DNA from: Lichenostomus cassidix
Taxonomy: Eukaryota; Chordata; Aves; Passeriformes; Meliphagidae
NCBI GenBank assembly: GCA_008360975.2
Contig: CM039182.1
Span: 32,103,566-32,167,565, forward strand
DNA length: 64,000 nucleotides
Reading direction: 5' to 3'
The translations under genes and the position numbers were made by a program. The first letter of the stretch is position 1. Every line of letters starts with the position of its first letter. Below the pieces are notes generated by a model. That model was not told the origin of the DNA and searched no databases. It worked only from the letters and a program-made list of their open reading frames with translations. This document shows positions 39,201-51,599 of this stretch, piece after piece.

Positions 39201-41630
39201 TCATGAAGGAAAATACTGGTTTTAATTTTACTCTCAATCAAGTGTGAGTAAGCTCAGTTTAATCCTTTACTGATTGTCTGAAGTTTGCTGACAATACTTC
39301 TGCAGAAATAAATGTTTTATGCAGTTGTCTTCTCAGGAGTCTGCAAGCAAGTGGTCTGCAAAGGCTGCACTAGACTAGTTAAGTACTTAAACATAATAGC
39401 CTGTAGCATTGAATTTAGGGTTTGATTGTGACAATTTTGGGAAAGGTGACCCAAAATTCCTACTGCCATCTGGGGAGGTTGTCCATGAGACTTGCAGTTC
39501 TGCGCATAGGGAGACCATTGTCTTGTGGTTTGATGACTAACCACAGCTGTGGGGATGCAATTTTCTCTGCAGATGCTTATCTAAAAAACTGCATGGAGTG
39601 CAGTGAAATGTATTAGACTATTTTGTGTTAGGTAATGACAAGGCAGGGCCCCTCACATAATGGGAAATTTCCACTGCCTTGAATTTGAGGCAACACACAG
39701 GGTAGTTAGTACTCATACTCTTTAATACATCCCTCTAATAGTCTAATACTCTCTGTAATTTTCACCCCTTTATCACAAAACTTTATGATTATTATTATTG
39801 TTTCAATAATGCTATTTATAACACATCAGGGAGCAAAAATTCATGAGCAAAATAACCAGCTAGTCTGCAGTTAAGACCAAGAATTGATGAGAAGCAGATT
39901 TTATTCATACCCCCTGTAACAGCACTTTAAACTGAGTATGGTATTTTTCACTCATCACTGACAATTATGGGAGTACTGGGAGCAATGATGCCTAGTTTCC
40001 TATGGATATGTTTTCTAGGATAAAACCCTGTATGGATCCTGAACCCCACTCCAACTTTTTCCTCCATGTGAGGCCATAATTCAATTTTCTTTCCATCAAG
40101 TCCTGTGCTTCATGGTACATGAGGAGCTAAACATCTCTAAAATAGGTGTACCTCTCCCTGGCTTGGTTGAAATTGTCCAAAGGGTGGGAAAGCCTGGGGG
40201 GGACGTTAGGAGAGCCACACAGGGTTGGACAGCTGGATACACAGCACAGCTCCCTAAGCCTTCCTCCTGGAGGAAACCAGGCTGAATGAATGAAAGGCAG
40301 GCTTAAATTAAGTAAATATTTTAGAAATAGTTATACAGGAGGCTAGTTACAGAGCAGATGTGATTTGCACTCAGTGAATCAGTGGCAGAGAAAGATACTT
40401 CATGAGTTCTCAGGAACTGAACTTTGTAACTAAACACTGGGATAATAATAAATAATTTAGTTGCATTCAGCTTGACCAGCCTGGTTTGACATTCAGTTTT
40501 GCTGAAGTGAAATCCCAAAGGATTTTGTAGTCTGAGTGTATGTCTGCTGATGTGAAGAAAGTTTAGAGAGATTCTTTTAGAAACTAATTACAAAATAGGA
40601 AGTTAAAGATTAAAAAAAGGAGGTGCCTTGACCTGAGTACAAGTAAGTTCTTATGACAGAAATGTGATATGGCATATTTCTGATTTTGTCCATCGTGTCA
40701 TGAGAAAATGTTTAATGCTCAGTAATAGGATGTATCTCTCCTGATACTGCCTCTTAAAAAATTATTCTCGTGTGAAGAAAATGATATCTAGTATGAAGTA
40801 CTTGTCCATGTTGCCTTTGCATCCCTCAATCAGAGAACCCCAGAATGAGCTTTCATTCCTAAAATGGGCAGTGTCTCAGTTGCCCTCTTAAGGTGTCAGT
40901 GTCTCTCCAGTGCCTGTGGAGGCAGACTAGATATTTAATCAAGACTTGACGTGCAACTTTTAGATGAGAAAAAGTATGGCAAATGCATTTCTCCTGGACT
41001 TTTTCCATGTTCTCCCACTTGTTAACCTTCCTCCTATATGGACAAAAGATCTGTTTGCAAGCAGAGGATCTCTGGATAAAATCCTGCCCTTGGCACTGAT
41101 TTCAAACGTTTGATGTTGAACACTGGAATATCACAATAATATTTTAGGATGGTAGCTTTGAACTTGGGTTTTGTTTCAAGGTGCTTACAGCAGGATGCAA
41201 ATTTTTTTGGCTCAGTGAGTTCTCATTGGAAGCTGGTTACTCCTCAGACTGAAAAATATATCTTTAAGAAATTCATATTTCAACATATAGTTTTGTAGTT
41301 TAATTTCACTAAGTGCTATTTGATGGTGTAAAGCAGCTTTGTAGTGAGTCTCAACCATGTAAAACATGCCACTGGGGTAGAAGGATATAGGGGCAAGTTC
41401 TGGTGCCAAAGTACAGATTTTTGGCAATCCATAGTGCCTCTGTTTCTGCTGGAGTCACATATACAATTTCCAACTGCAAATATGGCTATATATTCTTCCT
41501 TGATGCAATTAATGAAAATTTTAGGCAATTTTAACATTGAATTTTTTCAGACGGGTTTTTAATATGTGTTTAATGTGGGTCTTTTATTCATAATATGTGT
41601 TGCAGGCTTGAAGACCCTTCGATGTGGTGA
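33031..41630 (+). CDS. NPY: prepro-neuropeptide Y (spliced)
   Basis: The coding sequence is the join of 33031-33218, 38391-38471 and 41606-41630: 294 nt, 97 residues plus TGA, the standard length. Residues 1-28 are a signal peptide (MQGT start, Leu-rich core, cleavage after TLAEA). Residues 29-64 are the mature 36-residue peptide. It starts YPSKPD with the polyproline-like Pro2/Pro5/Pro8 pattern, carries the amphipathic helix, and ends ITRQRY. Gly65-Lys66-Arg67 supplies the C-terminal amide and the dibasic prohormone-convertase site. Residues 68-97 are the C-flanking peptide CPON, ending LEDPSMW. The hormone is secreted from neurons and acts on Y-type G-protein-coupled receptors in feeding, stress and vascular control (family knowledge). 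Both coding introns are phase 2 and interrupt Arg63 and Arg90, the conserved NPY arrangement. No frameshift or missing residue is seen. PYY is excluded by the CPON and by the intron-defined ends. Confidence 0.98.
34459..34505. repeat. A/C low-complexity tract
   Basis: A short AAACC/CCAAA-rich run ending in seven C. Its composition matches the tracts at 16.2, 18.7 and 55.8 kb. Confidence 0.75.
37274..37308. repeat. imperfect inverted repeat, intron 2
   Basis: A 14-nt arm starting GTTTGG at 37274-37287 pairs with 37295-37308 with one mismatch, around a T-rich 7-nt loop. The pre-mRNA could fold into a compact hairpin here. It has no miRNA-like length. Confidence 0.7.
38052..38129 (+). repeat. 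perfect 36-bp tandem duplication
   Basis: Two identical 36-bp units (38052-38087 and 38088-38123) are followed by six bases of a third. Each unit contains CTGGTAAGA, a good match to a 5' splice site. The block lies about 265 bp upstream of NPY exon 3. The lack of any mismatch points to a recent duplication, or a variable number of copies in the population. Confidence 0.95.
38391..38471 (+). CDS. NPY: NPY exon 3 (coding)
   Basis: 81 nt, the same length as in other vertebrate NPY genes, between TTTTCCTTAG and CCAG|GTATGT. It completes Arg63 and encodes Tyr64 (the C-terminal residue of NPY), the Gly-Lys-Arg processing site and most of CPON up to the first two bases of Arg90. Confidence 0.97.
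38472..41605 (+). other. NPY: NPY intron 3 (3,134 bp)
   Basis: The donor is GTATGT and the acceptor is GTGTTGCAG; phase 2. The interior is AT-rich with A-runs near 38578. No known repeat family or alternative coding exon was recognised. Confidence 0.93.
41606..41630 (+). CDS. NPY: NPY exon 4, coding end
   Basis: 25 coding nt. The first G completes Arg90, followed by Leu-Glu-Asp-Pro-Ser-Met-Trp and TGA at 41628-41630. The C-terminal EDPSMW matches the CPON end of avian and mammalian NPY. This exon is too short to be found without knowing the gene. Confidence 0.95.
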
Positions 41631-41808
41631 TGGGATTTTCAGCACACCTTCAAAACTTTTCCTAGTTTTCAGTTCATACTCCACGCCTCTGAAGCAAATC
41701 ATAGCGTCATCCCCAGTGCATGCAGCCATTGTACTGAATTCTGTAGAGTTTCTCCTCTGTCATATTTGTATATACCTTTATTTAAATAAATTATTTGTGC
41801 ATTCCAAA
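41631..41808 (+). other. NPY: NPY 3'UTR
   Basis: About 180 nt from the stop codon to the expected cleavage zone 15-25 nt after the AATAAA at 41785. This is close to the known short NPY 3'UTR. The exact cleavage point is inferred. Confidence 0.8.
41785..41790 (+). terminator. NPY: poly(A) signal AATAAA
   Basis: A canonical hexamer 155 nt after the NPY stop, followed by a T/G-containing stretch (ttatttgtg). It is the first strong signal downstream of the stop and sets the expected mRNA end near 41805-41812. Confidence 0.85.
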
Positions 41809-41811
41809 ATA

Positions 41812-44680
41812 TAAGATACTAAATGAGAACAAACAACCATGTCATTGGTATAACAAAGCATTGTTTTAAACTATTAAAACTGAATTATAACTTCCCTCTA
41901 GTGTGAAGTAGTGTGGACAACAATGGTGTCACAATTATTACAGTAATTACTGTGCAAAGTAAGATAAAGACATCATTTATTGTGGCCTCAGACTCAGCTG
42001 AAAACTGTTTAAAATAATTTATCCTAGACTGCATAACTTAGGAAAATAGTGTTTTGAGAGGTGATTTTTTCAAATGGCCGTACTAAAAACTTATTTAGTG
42101 CTTACACTGACAAATATAATAAAATTAATGGGATTTTCGAAATGCAAAGGAATAAGTCACTGCTTAATTCTGCTAACTCCTTGAAACTGGTTTGATGCTT
42201 GGCTGTAAGCCTGAACTAGTAATTTTAAATGAAACAGATATAACATCTTTGTTTTGGCAATATGCAAAATGGCAGAAAATAATTTCTAAAGTAACTCATA
42301 AACCAAGACAAAACTACAATTATTTGTGCCAGAAAAGAGATGTGTACCATTGCCTAAGGCCTTGTAAAGGAGCACACTGATAAATCCCAACCCTTGGGGT
42401 ACTTGCACTCCAAGCCTCTCTCATTTGGAGTTATTAATAGTTCTGTTTGTATTGTAAGGAAATCCACAGAACAGGGATGAAGCAAACTCTCTCCAGGCTT
42501 GCATTTTCTTATTTTTGGATTTTATAAGTTTACTCACTAGCCCCAAGGGGGTCTTAAGCACACTTGAAGGTTTTACTCAAAATAGTATCATATAATAATG
42601 GCAGCAAGTTACCCATGCTCTTAAGCGGTTTTAGTCCACAGATGTATATCTTGTAGTATGATCAGGACCCAGGCTGTGCATGACACAAATGCTGGTCTTT
42701 GATTCCTCATACACCACTTCTTTTGTTTAGACACTGTGACTAAGCGCTGCATAACAAAGCACATAAAGAAGTTCCAAATTGGAAAAGAATCCTCATGAAG
42801 GTTTTATGGGTTTACATCTCCTTCCCACTTTTCAAATGCTTCCACATGGCTGTTGTCCCCAGGAGAGATGTGCCAGTGCAACCAAGTTCCAGGTTTCTGT
42901 AAAAGCATTTGCAGAACATTACCAGCTTAACAGGACTGGCCAGCTTTTGTAATCACACTGTCTTCAGTGAAGCACAACATAGTTTTCCTCTTCATAAAAT
43001 ACTCGAGTTTCATTGGAATTGGCAAACTTAACTTTCCGCAGCAATACTTTAACTTACAGACTTGGTGATGGTTCCATAGTGCTACACATGGAATTGGGAA
43101 GATTGAGAGCATCTAGAGTCACAAAAATGACTGGGGCTCCCAGGGTAAACTGTTGCCACCCACGACAGTGGCAAATCATGTTCAGAGGGATCCCAGGACG
43201 GCCACCAGTTGCTGGAGCAAGCAGGAGTCTGTCAACCTCAGGCCAGGACCTGCTGGGGCAGAGTACACATAGAGTACTCTGCTTTTAGTAATTATTGAAA
43301 TGAAAATTGGAAGTTATTGAGGTGAATGATACACAGTATCTTTAATTCTGCTAATTTTTAATATCTTTATATACTAATGACCATGCAAATTATAGTATCA
43401 GTAATGATAAAAATGATAAACTAATGTTGCTTATACTATCATTGCAAATGTACCTTAGTGGAGAAAGGAGTTAAAGGAGAATTAGTGCATGTTAAACACT
43501 TGTGCTGTGTTGTTCCATTCAATTACTTGAGTTTTCCTGAACTTCAAGAATACTCCTTTGTATAGAAAATCTATTACCTCATGAGCCTTCAAAGACAAGG
43601 CAAAGCACTCACACCATATTTATCTATCCACTCTGTGCTATTATTTTTTACTAAAATCTTCCTCTCTTCTCTGGGGCAGACACAACATTGCCATAGAATT
43701 CCAGTGTGCTTAGTGCTTAGCTTCCTTGTGTACTTCATATACCACTCTTGACAGGCCAGGACACTGAAAATAGCTCTCCAAATCACAGGATAAACTTAAA
43801 AAATGAGCTGTGAAATGAAGATAAATACTGGTTTTGTTTGGCATGACTTCTGCATTTTGACTGCAGGGTTAAGTTTTTCATCTTTTTCTCTCTAACCATG
43901 AGAAACAGAGCCTTGTTTCTAAAGCAAAGGCTGAAATTTATGTTAGAGCCTAAGGAAGTGCCAGGAAAAACAAGTAAGAACCATAAAAGTAGACAATAAA
44001 ATTTTCTCCTTTATTTATTGTAGATTTGAAATCATGAGAAATGTACATAAATAGGTGTCAAAAATTTAAAAGACAGTCCACCTTTACCTTTGGCAATTTC
44101 TGTAAAACACATCACAGTTCTGCCTGACTTCGATTTAACCAAAGAGGAGATCTAGATGATCCTACCTGTCTTCTCTTCCGGGACAGGAAATTACCTTTTT
44201 CTCCCTCAATCCCTACACACCTAGTCCACTGCAATTCTTTCAGCCCTGAAATTCTCTGTGCCAAAAGACCCTCTATCATGGCACTCCAGTGAGGGCAGTG
44301 CTGCCCAAACCCATGGCATGGTGTTGGGGTGACGTGGGATTTATTTACCTGGTAGCTGGCAAATAAATACCAAGTTTCAGGTGCAGAATCAAGCATTTTC
44401 CACAGTGGTTTGTGCCACCTTCTGGTGCTCTGCTGGCTCCTCACCTTGGTGCTTAGGGTGAGGCGCCCGGGAGCACTCAGCACACGTGGGAAGAGTATTT
44501 TTAAGCTGAACTGACCATTGCTCTGTGTTTCCCATGGGATTACATGTCTTGCCTAACCATATAACCAATGTAAATGCAACACCGGGTCTTTTTTCCCATT
44601 GCCACCCTTATGTTATCATCTGATGACCATTAGCCACGAAAAGTCAACAAACATTTAAAAACAAAATTCAGCAGAATCAA
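41812..44680. other. intergenic 3' flank of NPY
   Basis: AT-rich unique DNA. No exon, RNA gene or known repeat was recognised; frames are at most about 123 codons and have no motif. Confidence 0.5.
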
Positions 44681-45205
44681 TCACAAAATCATAGAGTGCC
44701 ATGTCAGAAGAGAATTTCAAGGTTCACCTGATATAACCTTTCTTTGCAAAAGCATAGTGTAGATAAGATGGTCCAGCAGCCTGTCCAGCTGAATCTCATA
44801 AATGTCCAACACTGGGGAATCCCCCACTTCCCTGCAGAGACTATTCTCATTTTAAATAACGAGTGGCTGATTGCTATTGTGAAAATTTCTCCTCTTGTGC
44901 CCAATCAGAATCTCCCTGAGACTAACTTGTACCCATTATCCCCCATCTTTTTCTAGTGACTCCTTGTACAAAGGGAGTCTCCACCTTCTTAGTAGCAACA
45001 CTTTAAATACTGGAATGTGATGATGAGTCCTCCAAAGCTGCCTTTTCTCAAGGGCTAACCAACCCTTTTGTCTCAGCCTTTCCTCACATGGCAAGCTGCC
45101 CAGTCCTTTGATCATCTCTGTGGGCTTTCTCTGGACCTTTCCAGCCTGTCCACATCTTTTCCTGTACAGCAAGGATCAAAACTGAACATAGTATTCCAGG
45201 TGTGA
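44681..45205 (-). mobile_element. CR1 LINE fragment (minus)
   Basis: A reverse-oriented CR1 of about 525 bp. It starts with 'tcacaaaatcatagagtgcc' and passes a 'gtgactccttgtacaaagggagtctccacc' type region. It then shows the ORF2 tail 'tctcagcctttcctcacatggcaagctgcccagtcctttgatcat' and ends near 'actgaacatagtattccaggtgtga'. The ORF2 tail is broken by indels. It carries both the 3'UTR and the last part of ORF2. Confidence 0.9.
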
Positions 45206-46792
45206 CAAGCAGTTAGTTGAGTAAAGAAAAAAAAATTTTTTCCAGATGTATTTCAGTGAAGGTAGAAAACTAAATGCAAACTAAACGTAATTTAACATAC
45301 AGTAATGAAAAAAAAACCAACCTCTTGCTTTGTTTTGGTGGGTTAGTACCCTGAGTAAGAAAGTGCTACTGAATGGAAATTGCCTGACTAATGCACTAAT
45401 TCATATCAGGTCAGTGTATTTTATTTATCTGGCTGTACTGTTATCAGTCATTTATTCATCTGTATTACAGCAGCACCTGGAGACTCCAGATATGGGGCTC
45501 ATGGTGCTCCAGTCTGTAAGACCATAATAAATTAAAAAAAATCTAGACTACAGAGATATTCCATCCACATGCAATGAAAGAAAGTGGGAGGAAACTTTGG
45601 CTCATAAATAAAATGGTAAGTAAGTTATAGTGGTCCAATTGCACCTGCAGTCTTGCCCTTATAGACTCTTCGATTACAGCAATTAAGAATGTGCTATAAA
45701 ACAAGTAGTGCAACATTATCTTTTTTCCAGTTAATATGTGTGTTTGCTAAGCTCTCCCTTATCTAACTTATTTGCTTTTCTCTAATGACTCAGTCTTTGC
45801 CAGGCTCAGAGACCTTCCAAGCTATATTTAGCTACAAGCAGCTCCCACCTGCCTCTAATGAACACTCAGCTCCAGTCTTGCAGTTGCTGCAGAACATGAA
45901 CTCCCACTAAACTCTGATTAAAGTCAAGATTTTAAACATGCCCTAGGCCAATCTAGTCCCAAAGGTACAGAGTGAGCCCACTCACTATAACCTCAGCCTG
46001 GGGCCAGCCTATTAATGCTGATTACAGAGGGTGGTGGTGGTAACCAGGTGTGCTCTGAATGGGAAAACCTGGATGGAGGTAACTGTTGTGCATGATTTTT
46101 AGCCTGTTCTGAGATTATTATTGTTGTCTGTTTAGATCTAGGGCCATTTTGGACCTAGACCAAATGTAGTTGGACTTACATTTTAGAAAGGTTGGTGTAT
46201 AGTGTGTGGTGGTAGACTTATTTCTTGTCCTTGATTTGTTAGATGTTCTGCACATGAAAGAATCTTCACAAAGGCTCTTTGGGTGAATGGGGTAGAGCAG
46301 AGGCTGCTCTTGGCATCTCTGCCTGGAGCCCTCTATGGCAGGTCAGATAATGAGGAGAGAATAACAAAACTCCTGAACTACTGTGGGCTTCCACAAGAGA
46401 ACCTGGACCAGACAGTCAGAAACACTTAGGTGCCCAGACATGCAGATGGAAGAGCAGTGGGATTTTTAAAACACATTGTCTAATTCCTAATGGTTCCTGA
46501 CTGTTTAAATGCATGGGAAAATACCATGGGTCACCTTGACGCATATGATTGCATCTAAATTCAAAATAAGCTTTGTGGACTTAGGGTCCATATTACAAAC
46601 TCTCACAGAGAGACTGGTGGTCAACTCAGAAGATTTCAGACTTCTTTCTTTATCTCATTTTCCTGTGCACTGGATAGAAGGTCCTGGGCTGTGGGCTGCC
46701 AAGGCCCTACAAGTGTGAGTTTCAAGGTGTCTAAGTTCTATGGAAATGTGTTTGGAGTAATTCCACCTTTGAAGAAGTAGAATTGATGGGCA
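45206..46792. other. intergenic, no gene seen
   Basis: Unique AT-rich DNA with A-runs near 45227 and 45308. No gene or repeat family was recognised. Confidence 0.5.
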
Positions 46793-47007
46793 CAGGAGAG
46801 CCATGAGATGCCCTTGCAGACAGAGCTGATGGAGACTAAAATTGAGCACAGCTGTAACAGTCTTCCCACAGTAACTTTCCCAGTAAGCTGTAAAATGGAA
46901 GCAGGGGAGCCATGAGGTGCCCTTGCAGATAGAGTTGACAGTGACTAATACTGAACACAGCTATAACAGCCTTCCCACAGCAACTCTCCCGGTAAGCTGT
47001 AAATTGG
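46793..47007 (+). repeat. diverged 109-bp tandem duplication
   Basis: Two adjacent copies with a period of 109 bp (46793-46901 and 46902 to about 47007). Shared words are 'gagccatgag.tgcccttgcaga', 'taacag.cttcccacag.aact' and 'ggtaagctgtaaa' or 'agtaagctgtaaa'. The copies differ at roughly one in eight positions, so the duplication is old. No known repeat family is recognised. Confidence 0.88.
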
Positions 47008-47170
47008 CAGCCTCTCCCAGAGGTACGAGAGTGTGAAATGCTCTTTGTCAAATGAATATGTTTGTATCAATTAAGAATGAGGGTTTAGCAGACTCCGTGC
47101 TAAATAGCTGACTGGCTCTTTAATAGATTTTTCTTACTAGCTTTTCTACAAGTTCTTATGTTCTGTTTTC

Positions 47171-47405
47171 ATGGAATCATAGAATGGTTTGGGTTGGAAG
47201 AAACTTTAAAGATCACCTAGTTCCAACCTGCCTGCCATGGGCAGGGACACCTTCCATTAGACCAGGTTGCTCAGAACCCCATCCAGCCTGGCCTTGAACA
47301 CTGCCAGGAATAGGGTACCCACAACTTCTCTGGGCAGCCTGATCCAGGACCTCACCACCATCACAATAAAGAATTTCTTCCCATTTTCAAGCTTCTTTTC
47401 CTTTG
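47171..47405 (-). mobile_element. CR1 LINE 3' end (minus)
   Basis: A reverse-oriented CR1 tail with well-kept ends: 'atggaatcatagaatggtttgggttggaag' at 47171, then 'gatcacctagttccaacctgcctgccatgggcagggacaccttcc', and 'agaatttcttccc' near 47370. It is one of the least diverged CR1 copies in the window. Confidence 0.96.
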
Positions 47406-50400
47406 AAAAGCATCTTTTTACTTTCTGTTCTTGTTTCATTTTCTTTTATTTGGAAGAAAAGAAGGACTGCAATTTGATGTTTTTCTGCATTTATGATGCA
47501 AATTATTCTGCCAGGGATGATTGTCTTGACTATACCCATTCATTCACTCTGCCATGTTTCTGATGATTATGATCTCCACTGAAGTCAGCTGAAAATACTG
47601 TCTTTCCACACACCATTTTCCAAATCCTGTTCCATCAGTAGAGGCAAAGATTTAATTTTTTAGACACTTGCTCCAGTACTTGTTTGGTTGCATTATAAGC
47701 CTTGAAAGCAGATTCTAATTAAGTCATCTAAACCAGGAAATAAATTTTATCAATTGAATATTGCAAGTCCAGAGTTTCGAACATGTTTTGGTATAGTCAG
47801 CTTTTTCTAAGGAGGAAGAGTTAAAGTTAAATAATCAGATCAATAAGAAATGTTGACTTGGTTTTAATGCATTCACATTTGAAACATTTAAACTTTGATA
47901 TCATTTATTTGCTTCAGCAATCATTTGTTTCAAATCAGCAATCAGAAATGGCAGAAAATTATTGACTTTTGATATGAAGTTTTGCGTTGCTACACCAGGG
48001 CCCTAACTTAAATCTGCTTTTAAAAGATGAAATGCATTTAGAACTGCTTAAAACCACATCTCAAATTGGCTGCCTTATCTGTCTTAGCCAGCAGTACATT
48101 TTATGTTTCTCCACAGGCAAACTGACGGTGGTACCCAAGTCCACTGCAGCTCAGCACACGTCAGAGTGTGTGTGCTTCAGTGCTCATCGTGACTGTCACA
48201 ACGGCCTGAGAGGATTAAAATTTATTCCCTGTACTCTGATTCAGACCTGGGTATTAATAATAAGCTGCAATTTAGTGGGAAATTTTTTTTTCATTTAATT
48301 TATAAGTTCTGATTTACCATCTTCTTTAAAAAAACCAACAAGCCCAATCCTCCTGAAAATCACCTGCAGCAAAAAAAAGGTTCAGCCTAATGTTCTGTCA
48401 AGGAAATGGGCTGAGACAATGTGCTGCTATATTTAAATTTTCTTAAGCATGTTTCTTTCTCTTACCTCAAGCACTCAGTTGATATTGCTTCTCTCCATGT
48501 CATCCTCCTCTCTACTTAGACTGCTAACATTCTTTTTGTCCTTGAAATAATTTCATAGACAACCTGTCCCAAACTTCAAAGCTTTTAAAGGGACCTGGCT
48601 GTCCCCAGGGCAAGTTGCACAGAGAAATGTCTCCTGCCCTACAGCACAACAACCAAACACGTGAAATTACAAGCTCTTCCTCTTCAGATGCACCTGAGGG
48701 TCTACAGGTATATTTCTAGTTTAAAATGTAGTTAAGGTGCCTTAGATTGATGTTTCTCATTTCTTCACCAGCTGGATAGCTATTATCCATGCAACTCTGG
48801 CTTACAGGCATTGACTGCATTTATCCAGCACTCTGCCATCCCTGTTCATTGTCACATGGCTGCCAACAAAGAAAGCAGTTTTCATATGGAAAAATTTGTA
48901 CTTCTCTTTTGCTTTTTTATCTCTTTTAAAGTTGCTCATGTTCTTTTAAACTTGAAATACCTTACTCCCCATACATTGCAATAGGGTGAGCTTTTCCCTG
49001 GTATGATAACCTCCTCTCCAAGTTGTACCTCTCCTTTAAGACCTCTGCTCAGACATCTCTGTCAAAGTTGCAGTGCTATGACTAGTCCCATTAGGTGATC
49101 TAATTAGATAATGTGAGGAAAAGCTAAATCAGATAGGAAATTGTCATTTGGAAATATCAGAAATTAATTAGTTGAAATTGAATTAAACCAAATTGAAATT
49201 TTGGTTTTTTTAAGTAGTTGTAGAAGATTTTAACATAAATCTTGGGTGAATGGAGATCTGTGTGGCACATCAAGAAGCAATTAGGAACCTGTGTTTTCCT
49301 CTTCTCACAATGGTGAGAAGTGACTCATCAGATGAATACTGAGTTATGATGGTTGCCAGACTTAGCAGAGAATCAGCTCACTGTTGGACTGGCTCGGTGT
49401 AAGGTGACCACCTTACTGTCTTAGCAAGATTTTGGCTTAGTCTGCCTGTGGGTATTGCACATTTCAGGCAGCTGGCGCTGCAGAGGTACAGGGATAACTT
49501 TGATTAATGTAGATTGCTAGCAACTCTGAAATTCAGAGTGAAGACTATGTCAGGGGCAGCAAAGGTCCTCTGAGTTTTAATAGAACACATGGCCTATCTC
49601 TGCCAGCAGCTGTGCTGGCCATGGAAACCTTGTGAGCAGAACCCCATTGAAGATAAAAGGGAGGTAAATAATTATTCTAGGAAACCATTATGTCCTGGGA
49701 TTTTTAGGGAACGCACATCTTTTTGGCTGTGTAAACTCAAAGGAGGAACATTTCATTGAAAGAGAATCATCAATTATCAAAGATTAGATGAGACTAAATG
49801 TGAACTTAGGTTTCATCCTTAAGTAGCTGCCAAGTCACTGGCAGGGACAGCAACAGGTGTCAGCCCCTTCCCTGCCCTTTTCCCCCTCCTTCTTTGTCCT
49901 TCCATGAACATTGATTGGGGCACCAGTGACCAGGTAACATCTGCATCTATGCTTGTGTAGATTTATGAGGATCATGGGAACAGTAGAATATCACCAGTCA
50001 ATTAGTCATCATTTTCCTTTCTCAGCAGACATATTCCTAGCTGCACGTGAAGAAAATGCAAGTGCCTGCCTAGATGCTCAGGCAGGAGAGGCTTGTAAAA
50101 AGACCTGGCTTCCTACTTCTAAAATACCTTGGGTTTTAATTCTATGTAGTGAATAGGGAAAGAGGGAAAAGGGAACTGATTCATGATTTTTGGGTGCTAA
50201 GCTGGAAAACAGATGTTTCTATTCTGCCTTCTCGCTTCCCTGTGTCTGGGTTTGCTCAGCTGTAAAGAATGGACCCCAGACTTCTTCCTTTCTCAAATCC
50301 ATGTTAGCACATGAAACAAAACTGCACAGAGCTTTTACCTCAGCAGAATGGCTCAGCTGGCCAAGCCCAGACATTCAGCATCCAAACTGGGACTGCTGCT

Positions 50401-51599
50401 GAATCCCAATAGTTTGTGAGTAATACTAATACCAGCTGCTCACACCTTGTTCAACTGTTCTCACACCTTGGGTCCCTGGAATTTTTTGAAGTATCTTCAC
50501 CCACAATTCAGAAACATCACCAGAAAAGCTGTACTGGAAAGCAGAGCAGCAGTACAGATAATCAGTATATTTCCTTTGAAAAGAGCATCTCTTTCTTTTG
50601 TGGATCCCATATGGCTGTGTGCTGAGAAGATGTCATTCAAAATAATGAGATTTTTCTGCTTTTATATTTTGTTTGTTTGTATTACTGTTTGCTTACTAAA
50701 ATAATTTTGAACAAAAAATATAGAATAAAACCCCAGTGGGATCTTTCAGTGAATAGTCTAGAGGAAAACATATTGGCACATCTCAGGTTCTTTATGATTC
50801 CTTCTTAATCCATCTAGCATAGACTGCTATTGAAGACATAGAACTAAATTCAGCTGACCATTTGTAAGTGTCATTGTGGCAATTTCTATCTCTGCCTAGG
50901 TAAGCAGTTTCATTAATACTGTGTATTCTGTGTATAAAAGGGCCAGCTTTCTTCCCATCTCTGCTATAACAACTGCTGGTTTTAAAAGTACAGCTCAGGA
51001 GAAGAATATAAAGCATAAAACTGACCTCTCTCCAGGCTGCAATATAAATGGCATTGGGAATATTTTCATGAGGAAGAGAAACTTCCAGAAAGTCAGGCAT
51101 AATGGCATATAAAAGCCACTTAATAATAACATGCCCTCAAATATTAAGCATTCTTCTGGACCATAATGGGTATGAAACTGCACCACATGCTGTGGAGATG
51201 TCGTTCACAACCTAATGGTTTCAATAACAGCATACCTGAGACTTGTATTTAAAAAGCTCCCCCTGACCTGTAATGGATTTAGGTTTTCGTGGGAAGAACC
51301 TCTTAGGACTCCCAGTCTTAGAAATATGGACTTGAATTTCACTTACACATCAATGTTTTCTTCTTTTACATTTTTAGTGTGGCAGCCAAACACACTTCTG
51401 CTTTGACCAAAGGTTGGCCCTGCTCTGCTCAATGTCCCAAAACTGCTCCTTGCTCAGTGGAGGCAACAGCTCCTCTGCCCTGTGTGGGAGTGGGAGTGTG
51501 AGGGGCACGAGCAGGCAGAGGAGAGTGTGTGTAAAGAGGAGTGGGAATTTCTGCTTCACTCAGTACCTGGATGGCCTGATCTCCTAGGGCCTGCAGAAG
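47406..51599. other. intergenic, no gene seen
   Basis: Unique AT-rich DNA. Frames of up to about 103 codons have no recognisable motif. The ~150 bp before the CR1 at 51.6 kb is moderately GC-rich but shows no exon. Confidence 0.5.
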
